Assembly: GCA_947001705.1 (NCBI GenBank)
Contig: CAMQHT010000002.1
Location: 29,272 to 93,271, forward strand
Reading direction: 5' to 3'
From: an uncultured Collinsella sp.
GTDB taxonomy: Bacteria > Actinomycetota > Coriobacteriia > Coriobacteriales > Coriobacteriaceae
Length of the DNA stretch: 64,000 nucleotides
How positions within the stretch are numbered: position 1 is the first letter of the stretch; each line of letters opens with the position of its first letter. The position numbers were made by a program, and so were the translations under genes. This document shows, piece after piece, positions 33,732 to 42,241 of the stretch. The notes beneath the pieces were generated by a model that was not told where the DNA came from, did not search any database, and was given only the letters and a program-made list of their open reading frames with translations.

Positions 33732-33935
33732 AGACGACTCGGCCGTTCGGGTCAGGCGGGGCTGAATGGAATAGAGTGAATGGGCGCGCCGTTGGCGCGC
33801 CCATTGTTTTGGAGGGAACTCATTTTGAGCAAGCACCCGCCCTGCCGGGGCTCCCGGGTTCTGCAACGACTCGGCCGTTCGGGTCAGGTGGGCTGGATTG
33901 AATTTGGTGAATGAGGGCGCCGTTGGTGCCTTCAT
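33683..33935. repeat. Tandem direct repeat, two 132-bp modules
   Basis: Modules start at 33683 and 33815. Each begins GGAACTCATTT, continues with AGCAA(A/G)CACC, shares a 23-bp identical block (33734-33756 and 33866-33888, offset 132), and ends with a GCGCC-GTT-GG(C/T)GC hairpin (33782-33802 and about 33913-33933) and a T-rich tract. The final hairpin probably also ends transcription of the convergent gene pair. Confidence 0.75.
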
Positions 33936-33938
33936 TCT

Positions 33939-34943
33939 TTATATATGTTGGGAGCGCCAAGCGGTGGGGGTGGTGCCGGTGTGTTGCTTGAAGGCTTGGG
34001 CGAAGGCGGCCTGCTGAGGGTAGCCTAGACGCTCTGCCACCTGCGCTATCGTCAGCGAGCTGTCGGCCAAAAGGTCCTGTGCTCGCTCCATACGGCGTCT
34101 GCGGATGTAGGCGCCCAGGGACTCGCCAGTTTGGGCCTTAAAGGTGGCGCATAGCTTGGAGCGGCTTGTGTAGAGCCTCTCGGCCACTTCGTTGACACCC
34201 ACACGCCTGCCTTTGTCGAGCGCGCACTCAATCATCGCCGTTGCTTCTTCGGCAATGGTTATGCTGGCGCGTGTGTCTGCCGCCCGCCGCGCCTGCTTGT
34301 GGGCCGCGCGCGAACAGGCGAGCTCCGCGACCATGGTCTCCACGATGCCTTGCATATAGACGTGTCCGCCTACGGTGCGGGCGCGGTCCTCGTTAATCCG
34401 GCGCAGCGTGTGGCAGATGGCAGACGTCGCCTCCTCGTGCCACGACTCGGCAAACGCTTCAAAGACTCCTACGAACTCAGTGGGATACCGATGCTCCAGC
34501 TCGTCAAAATACCCGGGCAAAAAGAGCACCGAGCGCGAGTGATAAAGCTGCCCTGCAAACAGCGGACTTAGCTCCTCGCCGCAGCTATCTTGGATAAAGC
34601 TGCACACCGCGCTGTTCGGCCACGGTCCATGCAGGGGTTTAAGGTTCGCAGGCGTTATGCCGGCTTCGGGCATGCACATGAGCGTGGGCGCGCTGACCTC
34701 GCTCACGCACGCGTACGGTTCGGGTGTGTATTCGGCCAGGTACATATCGTGCGTCGGGGTAATGTAATGCTCCATGACGATGCAGGCAGGGGAGAGGGGC
34801 ATGATCCATGCGCGTCCGTGCGCCCGATCGTTTGCCACCTCGCCGGTAAAGACGGCGCCCTTGCCGGTAAGCTCCAGGCCAAACTGCTCAAACTGCGGTG
34901 CATAGAGCTCGGTTATGTCGGTCGCTGCCCGCCGTATTTGCAA
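33939..34943 (-). CDS. AraC-family transcriptional regulator
   Basis: The 334-residue protein has a unique N-terminal sensing domain (about 1-225) and an AraC double helix-turn-helix at the end (VNEVAERLYTSRSKLCATFK, then LTIAQVAERLGYPQQAAFAQ and FKQHTGTTPTAWR). The best open start is a TTG at 34943, with AAAGGAAAGGG upstream. It is divergent from a pair of YbtPQ/IrtAB-like ABC genes 115 bp away, an arrangement seen with YbtA-type control of siderophore uptake. The ligand is unknown. Confidence 0.85.
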   Translation of the reverse strand: MQIRRAATDITELYAPQFEQFGLELTGKGAVFTGEVANDRAHGRAWIMPLSPACIVMEHYITPTHDMYLAEYTPEPYACVSEVSAPTLMCMPEAGITPANLKPLHGPWPNSAVCSFIQDSCGEELSPLFAGQLYHSRSVLFLPGYFDELEHRYPTEFVGVFEAFAESWHEEATSAICHTLRRINEDRARTVGGHVYMQGIVETMVAELACSRAAHKQARRAADTRASITIAEEATAMIECALDKGRRVGVNEVAERLYTSRSKLCATFKAQTGESLGAYIRRRRMERAQDLLADSSLTIAQVAERLGYPQQAAFAQAFKQHTGTTPTAWRSQHI

Positions 34944-35057
34944 AAGCGTCCCTTTCCTTTGCAGAAACGTCCACGCCTGGCTCGATTGTGAGCCATGGCT
35001 AACACATCAATGATAAGTTCATTACGGTTAACTCTCAAGCCGTTAGAAAGGAATCTC

Positions 35058-36881
35058 ATGGCAAAGGGATCAAAAAAGGAAGGCGGCGGTATCGGCGAGC
35101 TGCTTGCATATGCCGGCGACCGTAAATTCCTAACATATTTGGGCATGGCCCTCTCGGCGCTCTCGCAGCTGCTGAGCTTTGGCCCGTACGTGTGCATTTG
35201 GCTTGTCGCGCGCGATCTGATCGCCGTGGCACCTAACTGGAGCGAAGCCTGCGGCATCGCGACGTATGGCTGGTGGGCCGTGGGGTTTGCGCTGGCAAGC
35301 ATCGTGGTCTATTTCGTGGGGCTCATGTGCACGCACCTGTCTGCGTTTCGCTGCGCGTCCAATATTCGCAAGACTACGAGCGAGCACCTGCTTAAGCTGC
35401 CGCTTGGCTACTTTAACACACACGCCACCGGTGAGCTGCGCCGTATCGTAGACGGATGCGCCGCTTCCACAGAGACTTTGCTCGCACACATGCTGCCCGA
35501 TATCGCAGGCGCCGCCGCCATGGTCGTGGGCTTGCTCGTGCTGCTTTTCGCCCTCGATTGGCGCTTGGGCGCGGCATGCCTCATTTCGGTGGCCGTTTCG
35601 TTTTGCGCCATGGCCACCATGATGAGCGGCAAGGGCGCCGAGTTTATGAAGGCCTACATGGGCGCGCTGGTCAAGATGAACAAGACCGGCACCGAATACG
35701 TGCGCGGCATCCCCGTGGTCAAGGTGTTCCAGCAGACGGTCTACTCCTTTAAGGCGTTCCACGACGCGATCGCCGAATACGCCGACATGGCGCAAAACTA
35801 TGCGGGCACGTTCTGCCGAGGCCCGCAGGTGCTCAACCTTACCGCGCTCAATGGTCTTGTGACATTCCTGTTGCCCGTGGCGTTGCTGTTGGCGCCGGGC
35901 GAGACGGACTTCGCGCATTTTATGGCCAACTTCACGTTTTACGCGATATTTTCGGCCGTGGTGCCGACGGCCATGACCAAGCTCATGTTTGTGGGCGAGG
36001 CCTCTCAGATGAGTGCCGATTCGCTGGCTCGCATTCGAAGCGTCATGGATTCCAAGCAGCTCTCCGTGCCTGCCCAGCCCAAGCACCCCGCCGGCGGCGA
36101 CGTGCGATTTGAGGACGTGAGCTTTACCTACGAGGGTGCCGAGGCACCTGCCGTCAACCATGTGAGCTTTAGCGTTTCTGCAGGTAGCACCCTCGCGTTG
36201 GTGGGTCCCTCTGGCGGCGGTAAGTCAACCTGTGCCAGTCTGATCCCGCGTTTTTGGGATGTTTCCGCAGGTCGTGTGCTCGTAGGCGGTGTAGACGTTC
36301 GCGACATGGATCCGCACGAGCTTATGGACCAGGTCGCCTTTGTGTTTCAGACCAACCAGCTGTTCCGGCAAACACTTGCCGATAACGTGCGTGCCTCCAA
36401 GCCTACAGCTACTGACGACGAAGTGCGCGCGGCCCTCTCCGCGGCCCAGTGCGACGATATCGTGGCCAAGCTCCCGCAGGGCATCGACACCATGCTCGGC
36501 GCCGGCGGGGCGTACCTTTCGGGCGGCGAGGTCCAGCGCGTGGCACTCGCCCGCGCAATCCTTAAGGACGCGCCCATCGTGGTGCTCGATGAGGCCACAG
36601 CGTTTGCCGACCCCGAGAACGAGGCGCTCATCCAGCGTGCCTTTAGCAAACTGGCGGCGGGTCGCACAGTCATTATGATCGCGCACCGGCTTTCGACCGT
36701 GGTGGGGGCCGACAAGATCGTGGTGCTCAACCAAGGTAGCGTGCAGGAGACTGGCACCCATGCCGAGTTGCTGTCCCAAGAGGGTCTGTATGCCAAGATG
36801 TGGGCCGAATACGAACAGGCCGCGAGCTGGAAGATCACCGCTGCCGCGGATGCCGCCGTCACGAAGGGAGGCGAGGCCTAA
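35058..36881 (+). CDS. ABC transporter, YbtP/IrtA-like subunit
   Basis: The 607-residue protein has exporter-fold membrane helices (about 25-330) and a nucleotide-binding domain: Walker A GPSGGGKST, signature YLSGGEVQR, Walker B VVLDEATAFADPENE. The DEATAFADPENE form is typical of the YbtP/IrtA/SbtB-like group that, despite the exporter fold, imports siderophores or related metallophores. The ATG at 35058 follows AGAAAGGA. The next gene starts right after its stop, so the two form a heterodimer. The divergent AraC regulator supports metal-linked control. No siderophore synthesis genes are in the window, so a foreign siderophore or another substrate is possible. Confidence 0.83.
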   Translation: MAKGSKKEGGGIGELLAYAGDRKFLTYLGMALSALSQLLSFGPYVCIWLVARDLIAVAPNWSEACGIATYGWWAVGFALASIVVYFVGLMCTHLSAFRCASNIRKTTSEHLLKLPLGYFNTHATGELRRIVDGCAASTETLLAHMLPDIAGAAAMVVGLLVLLFALDWRLGAACLISVAVSFCAMATMMSGKGAEFMKAYMGALVKMNKTGTEYVRGIPVVKVFQQTVYSFKAFHDAIAEYADMAQNYAGTFCRGPQVLNLTALNGLVTFLLPVALLLAPGETDFAHFMANFTFYAIFSAVVPTAMTKLMFVGEASQMSADSLARIRSVMDSKQLSVPAQPKHPAGGDVRFEDVSFTYEGAEAPAVNHVSFSVSAGSTLALVGPSGGGKSTCASLIPRFWDVSAGRVLVGGVDVRDMDPHELMDQVAFVFQTNQLFRQTLADNVRASKPTATDDEVRAALSAAQCDDIVAKLPQGIDTMLGAGGAYLSGGEVQRVALARAILKDAPIVVLDEATAFADPENEALIQRAFSKLAAGRTVIMIAHRLSTVVGADKIVVLNQGSVQETGTHAELLSQEGLYAKMWAEYEQAASWKITAAADAAVTKGGEA

Positions 36882-38639
36882 ATGTTCGCCTCATTCCAAA
36901 AGAAGTACTTCCTATCCGATAAAGGCGTCGCCGGCGTAAAACGCGGCATTTTCTGGACCGCGCTCACTAATCTCATTACCATGGCCGGCATGGGCTTATT
37001 GTTCCTGGTCATGGCCGGTTTTGTCGAACATCTCGCCACCGGTGCCGACCTGCCGGATGCCCTGCCGATTGTGGGCGGCCTCCTGGTCTTTTTCGTGTTG
37101 CTCTTTGCCTCTAACTGGCAGCAGTATTACTACACCTACTGCATCTTTTACGAGGAGTGCGGCAAGCAGCGTATGGAGATCGCCGAGCGCTTGCGCAAGC
37201 TGCCGCTGTCGTTTTTTGGCCGTCGTGATCTAGCCGATTTAACCGAGACCATTATGGGCGACGTCCAGGCCATGGAGCACGCCTACAGCCACGTGCTGGG
37301 AGAGCTTTGGGGTGCCATCATCGCAAGCGCCATTGTGTTCGTGGCGTCGCTGTTCTTTTGCTGGCAGCTGGCGATCGCGGCGTTTTGGAGCGTGCCCGTG
37401 GCCTTTGCCGTGCTGTATCTGACACGCGGCCCCATGACCCCGGTGTTCGACCATGTGCGCGCCGAGAAGGTCAAGGTTACCGAGGCGATCCAGGAGACGC
37501 TTGACTGCGTGCGCGAGATCCGCGCCACCAACCAGGAGGCTCATTATCTTGAGGGGCTCAACGCCGTGATCGATGCCGAGGAGCGCGAGACCACCAAGGG
37601 CGAGCTCGCCAATGGGCTTTTGGTCAACTCCGCCTTTGCCATCCTGCGCCTGGGGATTGCCACCACGTTGGTCACGGGCGCTGCGATGGTCGCCTCCGGC
37701 CAGGTCGACTTTTTGATGATGTTTGCCTTCCTGCTTATGGTGAGCCGCATCTATGCGCCCTTTGATCAGGCGCTGATGCTGATGTCCGAGCTGTTTGCCG
37801 CCGAGTCGTCGGCCAAGCGCATGCGTTCCATCATGGAAGAGCCCGTGGCGCGGGGCAGCGAGCAGTTTGAGCCCGTAGGCCACGATGTGGTGTTCGATCA
37901 TGTGGCATTTGGCTATGGTGCGGGCGAGGACGGCCGCGCCGGCGAGAAAGTTCTTACCGATGTGAGCTTTACCGCCAAGGAAGGCGAGGTCACGGCACTG
38001 GTCGGTCCTTCGGGCTCCGGTAAGTCCACGGTGAGCCGCCTGGCCGCGCGCTTTTGGGACGCCACCGAAGGCACGGTCACCGTGGGCGGCGTGGATGTTG
38101 CGAGCGTGGATCCCGAGGTGTTGCTGCGCGACTACGCCATTGTGTTCCAAGACGTGCTGCTCTTTGACGACACGGTGATGGGAAACATCCGCCTCGGGCG
38201 TCGTGGCGCCACCGATGAGCAAGTGCTTGCGGCTGCGCGTGCCGCCAACTGCGACGAGTTTGTGAGCCGCATGCCGCAGGGCTACAACACCATGATCGGC
38301 GAGAACGGCTCCAAGCTGTCCGGCGGCGAGCGCCAGCGCATCTCCATCGCCCGTGCGCTGCTCAAAGATGCGCCGATCGTGCTGTTGGACGAGGCGACGG
38401 CGAGCTTGGATGTGGAGAACGAGACCGTGGTTCAGCAGGCGCTCTCCCGTCTGCTTGCAGGTAAGACGGTTATCGTTATTGCCCACCGTATGCGTACGGT
38501 GGAAAATGCCGACAAAATCGTTGTACTCATGGATGGTGTGGTTGCCGAGCAGGGCACTCCGGCGCAGCTCAAGGCGGCAGGTGGAGAATTCGCCCGCATG
38601 GTGGCGCTGCAAAAGGAAGCAGCTACCTGGCAGTTGTAA
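36882..38639 (+). CDS. ABC transporter, YbtQ/IrtB-like subunit
   Basis: The 585-residue partner has membrane helices (about 20-310) and a nucleotide-binding domain: Walker A GPSGSGKST, signature LSGGERQR, Walker B VLLDEATASLDVENE. The ATG at 36882 directly follows the TAA of the upstream gene, inside a GGGAGGCG-type ribosome site. Both subunits keep a catalytic Glu after Walker B, so unlike the exporter at 11.8-15.5 kb neither has a Glu-to-Asp change there. Function is as for its partner. Confidence 0.83.
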   Translation: MFASFQKKYFLSDKGVAGVKRGIFWTALTNLITMAGMGLLFLVMAGFVEHLATGADLPDALPIVGGLLVFFVLLFASNWQQYYYTYCIFYEECGKQRMEIAERLRKLPLSFFGRRDLADLTETIMGDVQAMEHAYSHVLGELWGAIIASAIVFVASLFFCWQLAIAAFWSVPVAFAVLYLTRGPMTPVFDHVRAEKVKVTEAIQETLDCVREIRATNQEAHYLEGLNAVIDAEERETTKGELANGLLVNSAFAILRLGIATTLVTGAAMVASGQVDFLMMFAFLLMVSRIYAPFDQALMLMSELFAAESSAKRMRSIMEEPVARGSEQFEPVGHDVVFDHVAFGYGAGEDGRAGEKVLTDVSFTAKEGEVTALVGPSGSGKSTVSRLAARFWDATEGTVTVGGVDVASVDPEVLLRDYAIVFQDVLLFDDTVMGNIRLGRRGATDEQVLAAARAANCDEFVSRMPQGYNTMIGENGSKLSGGERQRISIARALLKDAPIVLLDEATASLDVENETVVQQALSRLLAGKTVIVIAHRMRTVENADKIVVLMDGVVAEQGTPAQLKAAGGEFARMVALQKEAATWQL

Positions 38640-38646
38640 GAAGGGG

Positions 38647-38665
38647 CAAAGGGACAGTCCCTTTG
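38647..38665. repeat. REP-like palindrome CAAAGGGAC-A-GTCCCTTTG
   Basis: A perfect 9-bp palindrome 8 bp after the ABC operon. It shares the AAAGGGACAG core with the ACCACAAAGG family but lacks the outer arms. Confidence 0.6.
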
Positions 38666-38834
38666 TCACATTGACAATCGGTTACTCCGCATCGTTAATT
38701 TTCAAAAGGTTAGCCATGGCTGACCTAGATAGTTAGATAAAATTGAGATATTTCAAAAGCGTGCTCGAGCAAACTTGTTTACTCGGGTGCTGAGGCACCA
38801 TGCCGCGTCCAATGCGGCAAAAGGGAGAGACATC

Positions 38835-39080
38835 ATGAAGAAGTCCACGTTCAACACCCTGCTTGTTGGTGGCGGTTTTCTGCTTGGTACGGCTGGCATC
38901 AAGCTGCTCACCAGCGCTCCGGTAAAGAACGCCTGCGTGCAGGGTATCGCGTGCGGCATGCGCATCAAGAACGGCTACCAGGACATGGTCGAGCAGGCCA
39001 AGGCTAATGTCGACGACATGGTTGCCGAGGCGGCCTACATCACCCAGAGCGAGGCCGCTGCTGACGAGGCAGCAGAGTAA
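38835..39080 (+). CDS. Small PacL-like/DUF6110-type protein next to a P-type ATPase
   Basis: An 81-residue protein with an N-terminal hydrophobic helix (FNTLLVGGGFLLGTAGIKLL, residues 5-24) and an amphipathic acidic tail. The layout resembles mycobacterial PacL and coriobacterial/firmicute DUF6110 proteins, single-helix partners of P1B-type metal ATPases. The His/Asp-rich metal motif of PacL is not present; the tail has only acidic residues and one internal Cys pair (CVQGIAC). It is 18 bp upstream of the ATPase gene, so a scaffolding or accessory role is likely. The ATG at 38835 follows GGGAGAG. Confidence 0.65.
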   Translation: MKKSTFNTLLVGGGFLLGTAGIKLLTSAPVKNACVQGIACGMRIKNGYQDMVEQAKANVDDMVAEAAYITQSEAAADEAAE

Positions 39081-39098
39081 CGCTCCCAGGCACAAACT

Positions 39099-41174
39099 AT
39101 GAGATTCTCGATTATCAGCGAGATCCCCGGCAGGACCCGTCTTCAATTGGCGGGTCCTGTGCCAGAGAGCGATCTCGATGCACTTCTTAAGCTCAGCGGC
39201 GATATCGACGGCGTGCACAAGGTACGCGTCTATGGCCGTATTGGCCAGTTAGCGCTCGAATATGACGAGCCGTGTCGCGATGCCGTGCTGGCCGCCGTCG
39301 GTGCGCTCGACGCTCAGGCCATTGCCGACGCAAAGACGGGTTACGTGATGCAGCTTGAGCCGCGCAAGCACAAGCTCGTTATGGATCTTGCCACGCTTGT
39401 CGGCGCCCACTATGCGCGCCGATGGTTTTTGCCCACGCCCCTGCGTGCGGTGTTTGTCGTGGCCGGTTACATGGCATTTTTGCGCGCTGCCCTTCATGAG
39501 CTGGCGCAGCCGCGCCTGACCGTTCCCGTGCTCGACGCTTCGGCCATCGGCATTTCGTTCGTCAAGCGTGATGTCGACACCGCGGGCCAGACAATGTTCC
39601 TGCTCAACGTGGGCGAGCTGCTCGAGGACTACACCCGCGCCATGAGCGAAAACGAGCTCATCAACTCGCTGCTCGATGTACCCGACAAGGCGCAAAAGGT
39701 CGTCGGCGATACCGAGGTAAGCGTTGCCGCCACCGAGCTTGAGCCCGGCGACTTGGTGGCCGTGCGCACTGGCATGTCCATTTGCATCGACGGTGTCGTC
39801 GAGCAGGGGAGCGCTATGGTCAACCAGGCGACCCTGACCGGCGAGCCGCTGGCCGTCGAGCGCAGCGTGGGCGACGACGTGTTCGCCGGTACCGTCGTGG
39901 AAGACGGCAGCATCTTGGTGCGCGTGCGCGCCAACACGGCGCAGACCAAACTGCGCTCGATCGTCTCGCTCGTGCAGACGGCCGACTCGCTCAAGTCCGA
40001 GGGCCAGTCGCATATGGAGGACCTCGCCAACAAGATCGTCCCGTGGAACTTCCTGCTCGCGGGCCTGGTTGCGCTCACCACGCGCAGCCTTATCAAGACC
40101 TCGGCGGCGCTGATGGTCGACTACTCGTGCGCACTCAAGCTCACGGGTTCCGTCGCCGTCATGACCGCTATGAGCGATGCTGCCAAGATGGGCGTCATGG
40201 TCAAGGGCGCAAAGTACTTTGAGTCGTTTGCCAAGGCCGACACCATTGTGTTTGATAAGACTGGCACGCTCACCGAGGCGCAGCCGCGCCTGGCTTGCGT
40301 GCTGACGACCGACGGCTGGAGCGAGGACGAGGTCCTGCGCCTTTCCGCTTGCTTGGAGGAGCATTTCCCGCATCCGGTGGCGCGTGCCGTGGTCAACGCC
40401 GCCCTCGAGCGCGGGCTCGAGCACCGCGAGCGCCATGCCGCGGTCGAGTACATCGTGGCGCACGGCATCGCTTCGTCCATCGAGGGGCGTCGCGCCATTA
40501 TCGGTTCGGCGCACTTTATATTTGAGGACGAGGGTGCGCAGCTCGAGTCCGACATCAAGGAGCAAATCGAGCTCCAGATGCAAGGCCTGTCGCCGCTGTA
40601 TCTGGCGGTCGACGGCAAGGTCGTCGGCGTGCTCGGCATCGAGGATCCGCTCAAGCCCGGCGTCCGTGAGGCCATCGCCGACCTACATGCGCTGGGCGTC
40701 AAGCATGTCGTTATGCTCACGGGCGATTCGGAGCGCACGGCCGAGCGCATTGCGCGCGAGGCGGGTGTCGACGAGTTTAAGGCCGAGCTGCTGCCCGAGG
40801 ACAAGTACGCCTATGTGGAGCGCATTAAGAGTGAGGGGCGCCACGTTGCCATGGTGGGCGACGGCGTCAACGATTCGCCGGCACTCGGTTTGGCCGACGT
40901 GGGGCTGGCAATGGGTGGCGGAAGCGACATCGCCAAGGAGGTCGCCGATATCATCCTGACCGACACGGATCTGGCCGCGATCGTGCGTTTGCGCCGCATG
41001 AGCCAGGGCCTCATTGATCGTCTGACGAGCTCCTACTCTAAGGTGATGCTTACCAACTCGGCGCTCCTGGCGCTGGGCATTACCGGCATGATCACTCCGC
41101 AGACGTCGTCACTGCTGCACAACGGCTCGACGATTGCCTACAGTCTGAGCAACGCGAAGGCTTACCTGCGTTAG
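39099..41174 (+). CDS. P1B-type metal-transporting ATPase (CtpC-like)
   Basis: The 691-residue protein has a degenerate N-terminal heavy-metal-associated domain without a CxxC, six or more membrane helices, an actuator domain (TGEPLAVER), the phosphorylation site Asp386 in DKTGTLT, a nucleotide-binding HP motif (HFPHPVARA), and TGDSERTAE and GDGVNDSPAL. The membrane metal site reads DYSCALKL (Tyr342-Ser343-Cys344) where classic P1B pumps have CPC or SPC. Related CtpC-like pumps handle zinc or manganese. It is paired with the small upstream protein. The metal cannot be fixed from sequence. Confidence 0.88.
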   Translation: MRFSIISEIPGRTRLQLAGPVPESDLDALLKLSGDIDGVHKVRVYGRIGQLALEYDEPCRDAVLAAVGALDAQAIADAKTGYVMQLEPRKHKLVMDLATLVGAHYARRWFLPTPLRAVFVVAGYMAFLRAALHELAQPRLTVPVLDASAIGISFVKRDVDTAGQTMFLLNVGELLEDYTRAMSENELINSLLDVPDKAQKVVGDTEVSVAATELEPGDLVAVRTGMSICIDGVVEQGSAMVNQATLTGEPLAVERSVGDDVFAGTVVEDGSILVRVRANTAQTKLRSIVSLVQTADSLKSEGQSHMEDLANKIVPWNFLLAGLVALTTRSLIKTSAALMVDYSCALKLTGSVAVMTAMSDAAKMGVMVKGAKYFESFAKADTIVFDKTGTLTEAQPRLACVLTTDGWSEDEVLRLSACLEEHFPHPVARAVVNAALERGLEHRERHAAVEYIVAHGIASSIEGRRAIIGSAHFIFEDEGAQLESDIKEQIELQMQGLSPLYLAVDGKVVGVLGIEDPLKPGVREAIADLHALGVKHVVMLTGDSERTAERIAREAGVDEFKAELLPEDKYAYVERIKSEGRHVAMVGDGVNDSPALGLADVGLAMGGGSDIAKEVADIILTDTDLAAIVRLRRMSQGLIDRLTSSYSKVMLTNSALLALGITGMITPQTSSLLHNGSTIAYSLSNAKAYLR

Positions 41175-41200
41175 CAGATGTGTTCGCCCACGTTATTTGG

Positions 41201-41244
41201 CCTGCGCCCAGACGGCATTGGTGTCGTCCGAGCGCAGGTCTTTT
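41201..41244 (+). terminator. Terminator after the P-type ATPase gene
   Basis: CCTGCGC pairs with GCGCAGG over an inner GAC/GTC extension, followed by TCTTTTG. Confidence 0.6.
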
Positions 41245-41248
41245 GCAT

Positions 41249-41295
41249 TTGACCATGTGCTAGCTTCTTTATATAGTGGTGCTAGCATGGCTAGC
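41249..41295 (+). promoter_or_regulatory. Toxin-antitoxin promoter with three GCTAGC operators
   Basis: TTGACC (41249-41254), a 17-bp spacer and TATAGT (41272-41277) form a good promoter. GCTAGC palindromes lie at 41259-41264 (in the spacer), 41281-41286 and 41290-41295, placed for antitoxin autorepression. Confidence 0.65.
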
Positions 41296-41317
41296 AATTG
41301 AAGGGAGCGGGATCGAC

Positions 41318-41671
41318 GTGGGTGCTGTTAGTGGCATGGCGCAGGTGAACGTTCGCGTAGATCGCCAGGTCAAGAACCGTGCCGAGGAGGCGCTGCGGCT
41401 TTCGGGCGGGTCACTGCCCGAGCTCATCAAAAAGGTGGTGGCCAAGGTCGCGCAGGGTGGCGGGCAGTGCGAGGAAGTGCTTGCGGCCGTCGACGGCCGG
41501 CGGCAGGCCGTCGCGCCCGATACACCGTTCGCCGCGTCGTGGGCAGCGGCAGACCGGCTTTATGCAGATTTGGGCATCGCTACGTCGCCCGTATCCGACG
41601 ATCGCGATTGGGACGCAATCTATTCCGACGCCATGGATGAGCATTATCGCCAAAAGGGGATGATCCTGTGA
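41318..41671 (+). CDS. RelB/DinJ-like antitoxin
   Basis: The 117-residue protein has a ribbon-helix-helix-like N-terminus (MAQVNVRVDRQVKNRAEEAL, then LSGGSLPELIKKVVAKV) and an acidic C-terminal arm (SDDRDWDAIYSDAMDEHY) of the kind that wraps a toxin. GTG at 41318 is placed 11 nt after AAGGGAG; ATG at 41336 is the alternative start. It overlaps the PIN-domain gene by 4 bp and has three GCTAGC operators upstream. DinJ-type antitoxins are usually shorter; the central Gly/Gln/Ala linker accounts for the extra length. Confidence 0.78.
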   Translation: MGAVSGMAQVNVRVDRQVKNRAEEALRLSGGSLPELIKKVVAKVAQGGGQCEEVLAAVDGRRQAVAPDTPFAASWAAADRLYADLGIATSPVSDDRDWDAIYSDAMDEHYRQKGMIL

Positions 41672-42183
41672 GTGGGGCGCCTCTCAAGATCATGGTGGAC
41701 GCCAACGTATGGGTTGATTCGTTTTGCGTCGACCATGCCGAGTCGATTGCCGCGCGTGCGTTTATTGGGCAGGCGACGGAGATGGGGGCGTTGCTGTTCT
41801 TTCCGGTGCATATCGCCAAGGACGTGCTGTACGTTGTCCAGCACGAACTGAAGCGTAGCGTTCTTGCCAGCGGGGGAGCGCTCGACGAGGCATCTGCCCG
41901 TGCAATTGGCGATGCGGCGTTGGCGTTTGTTCGGAACATGACCGAAAACGCCACGGCCGTGGGTGCAGATGCGTCGGACCTTTGGCTGGCCGACAAATAC
42001 TTAGCGCTCCATCGCGATTACGAGGACAACTTGGTACTCGCCGCATGCAAACGCGCCCAGGTTGATTACTTGGTGACCAACGATCGAAAACTGCTCGAAC
42101 ATGCCAATCTTGCAGCAAAGACACCTCGTCAAATGATGCCGATTCTTGCTTTGGCCAAACGCGGCGGCACGGCTATCGGTTGA
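41668..42183 (+). CDS. PIN-domain toxin (predicted RNase)
   Basis: The 171-residue protein has a PIN fold with the acidic residues expected for metal binding: Asp in IMVDANVWVD near residue 11, DYEDNLVLAACKRAQVDYLV (Glu/Asp pair) and TNDRKLL near the end. VapC-type PIN toxins cut tRNA or rRNA. It starts with GTG inside the antitoxin stop region (GTGA overlap), so the two genes are co-translated. The pairing of a RelB/DinJ-like antitoxin with a PIN toxin is less common than RelBE or VapBC. Confidence 0.83.
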   Translation: MSGAPLKIMVDANVWVDSFCVDHAESIAARAFIGQATEMGALLFFPVHIAKDVLYVVQHELKRSVLASGGALDEASARAIGDAALAFVRNMTENATAVGADASDLWLADKYLALHRDYEDNLVLAACKRAQVDYLVTNDRKLLEHANLAAKTPRQMMPILALAKRGGTAIG

Positions 42184-42194
42184 CGCGAGCTGTT

Positions 42195-42233
42195 CGCGGG
42201 CCCCTTGGACGACGATGCGCCAAGGGGCCCGCG
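42195..42233. terminator. Bidirectional terminator
   Basis: A perfect 14-bp stem CGCGGGCCCCTTGG/CCAAGGGGCCCGCG with an 11-nt loop between the convergent toxin gene and the minus-strand gene. Confidence 0.8.
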
Positions 42234-42241
42234 TCTGCTAT

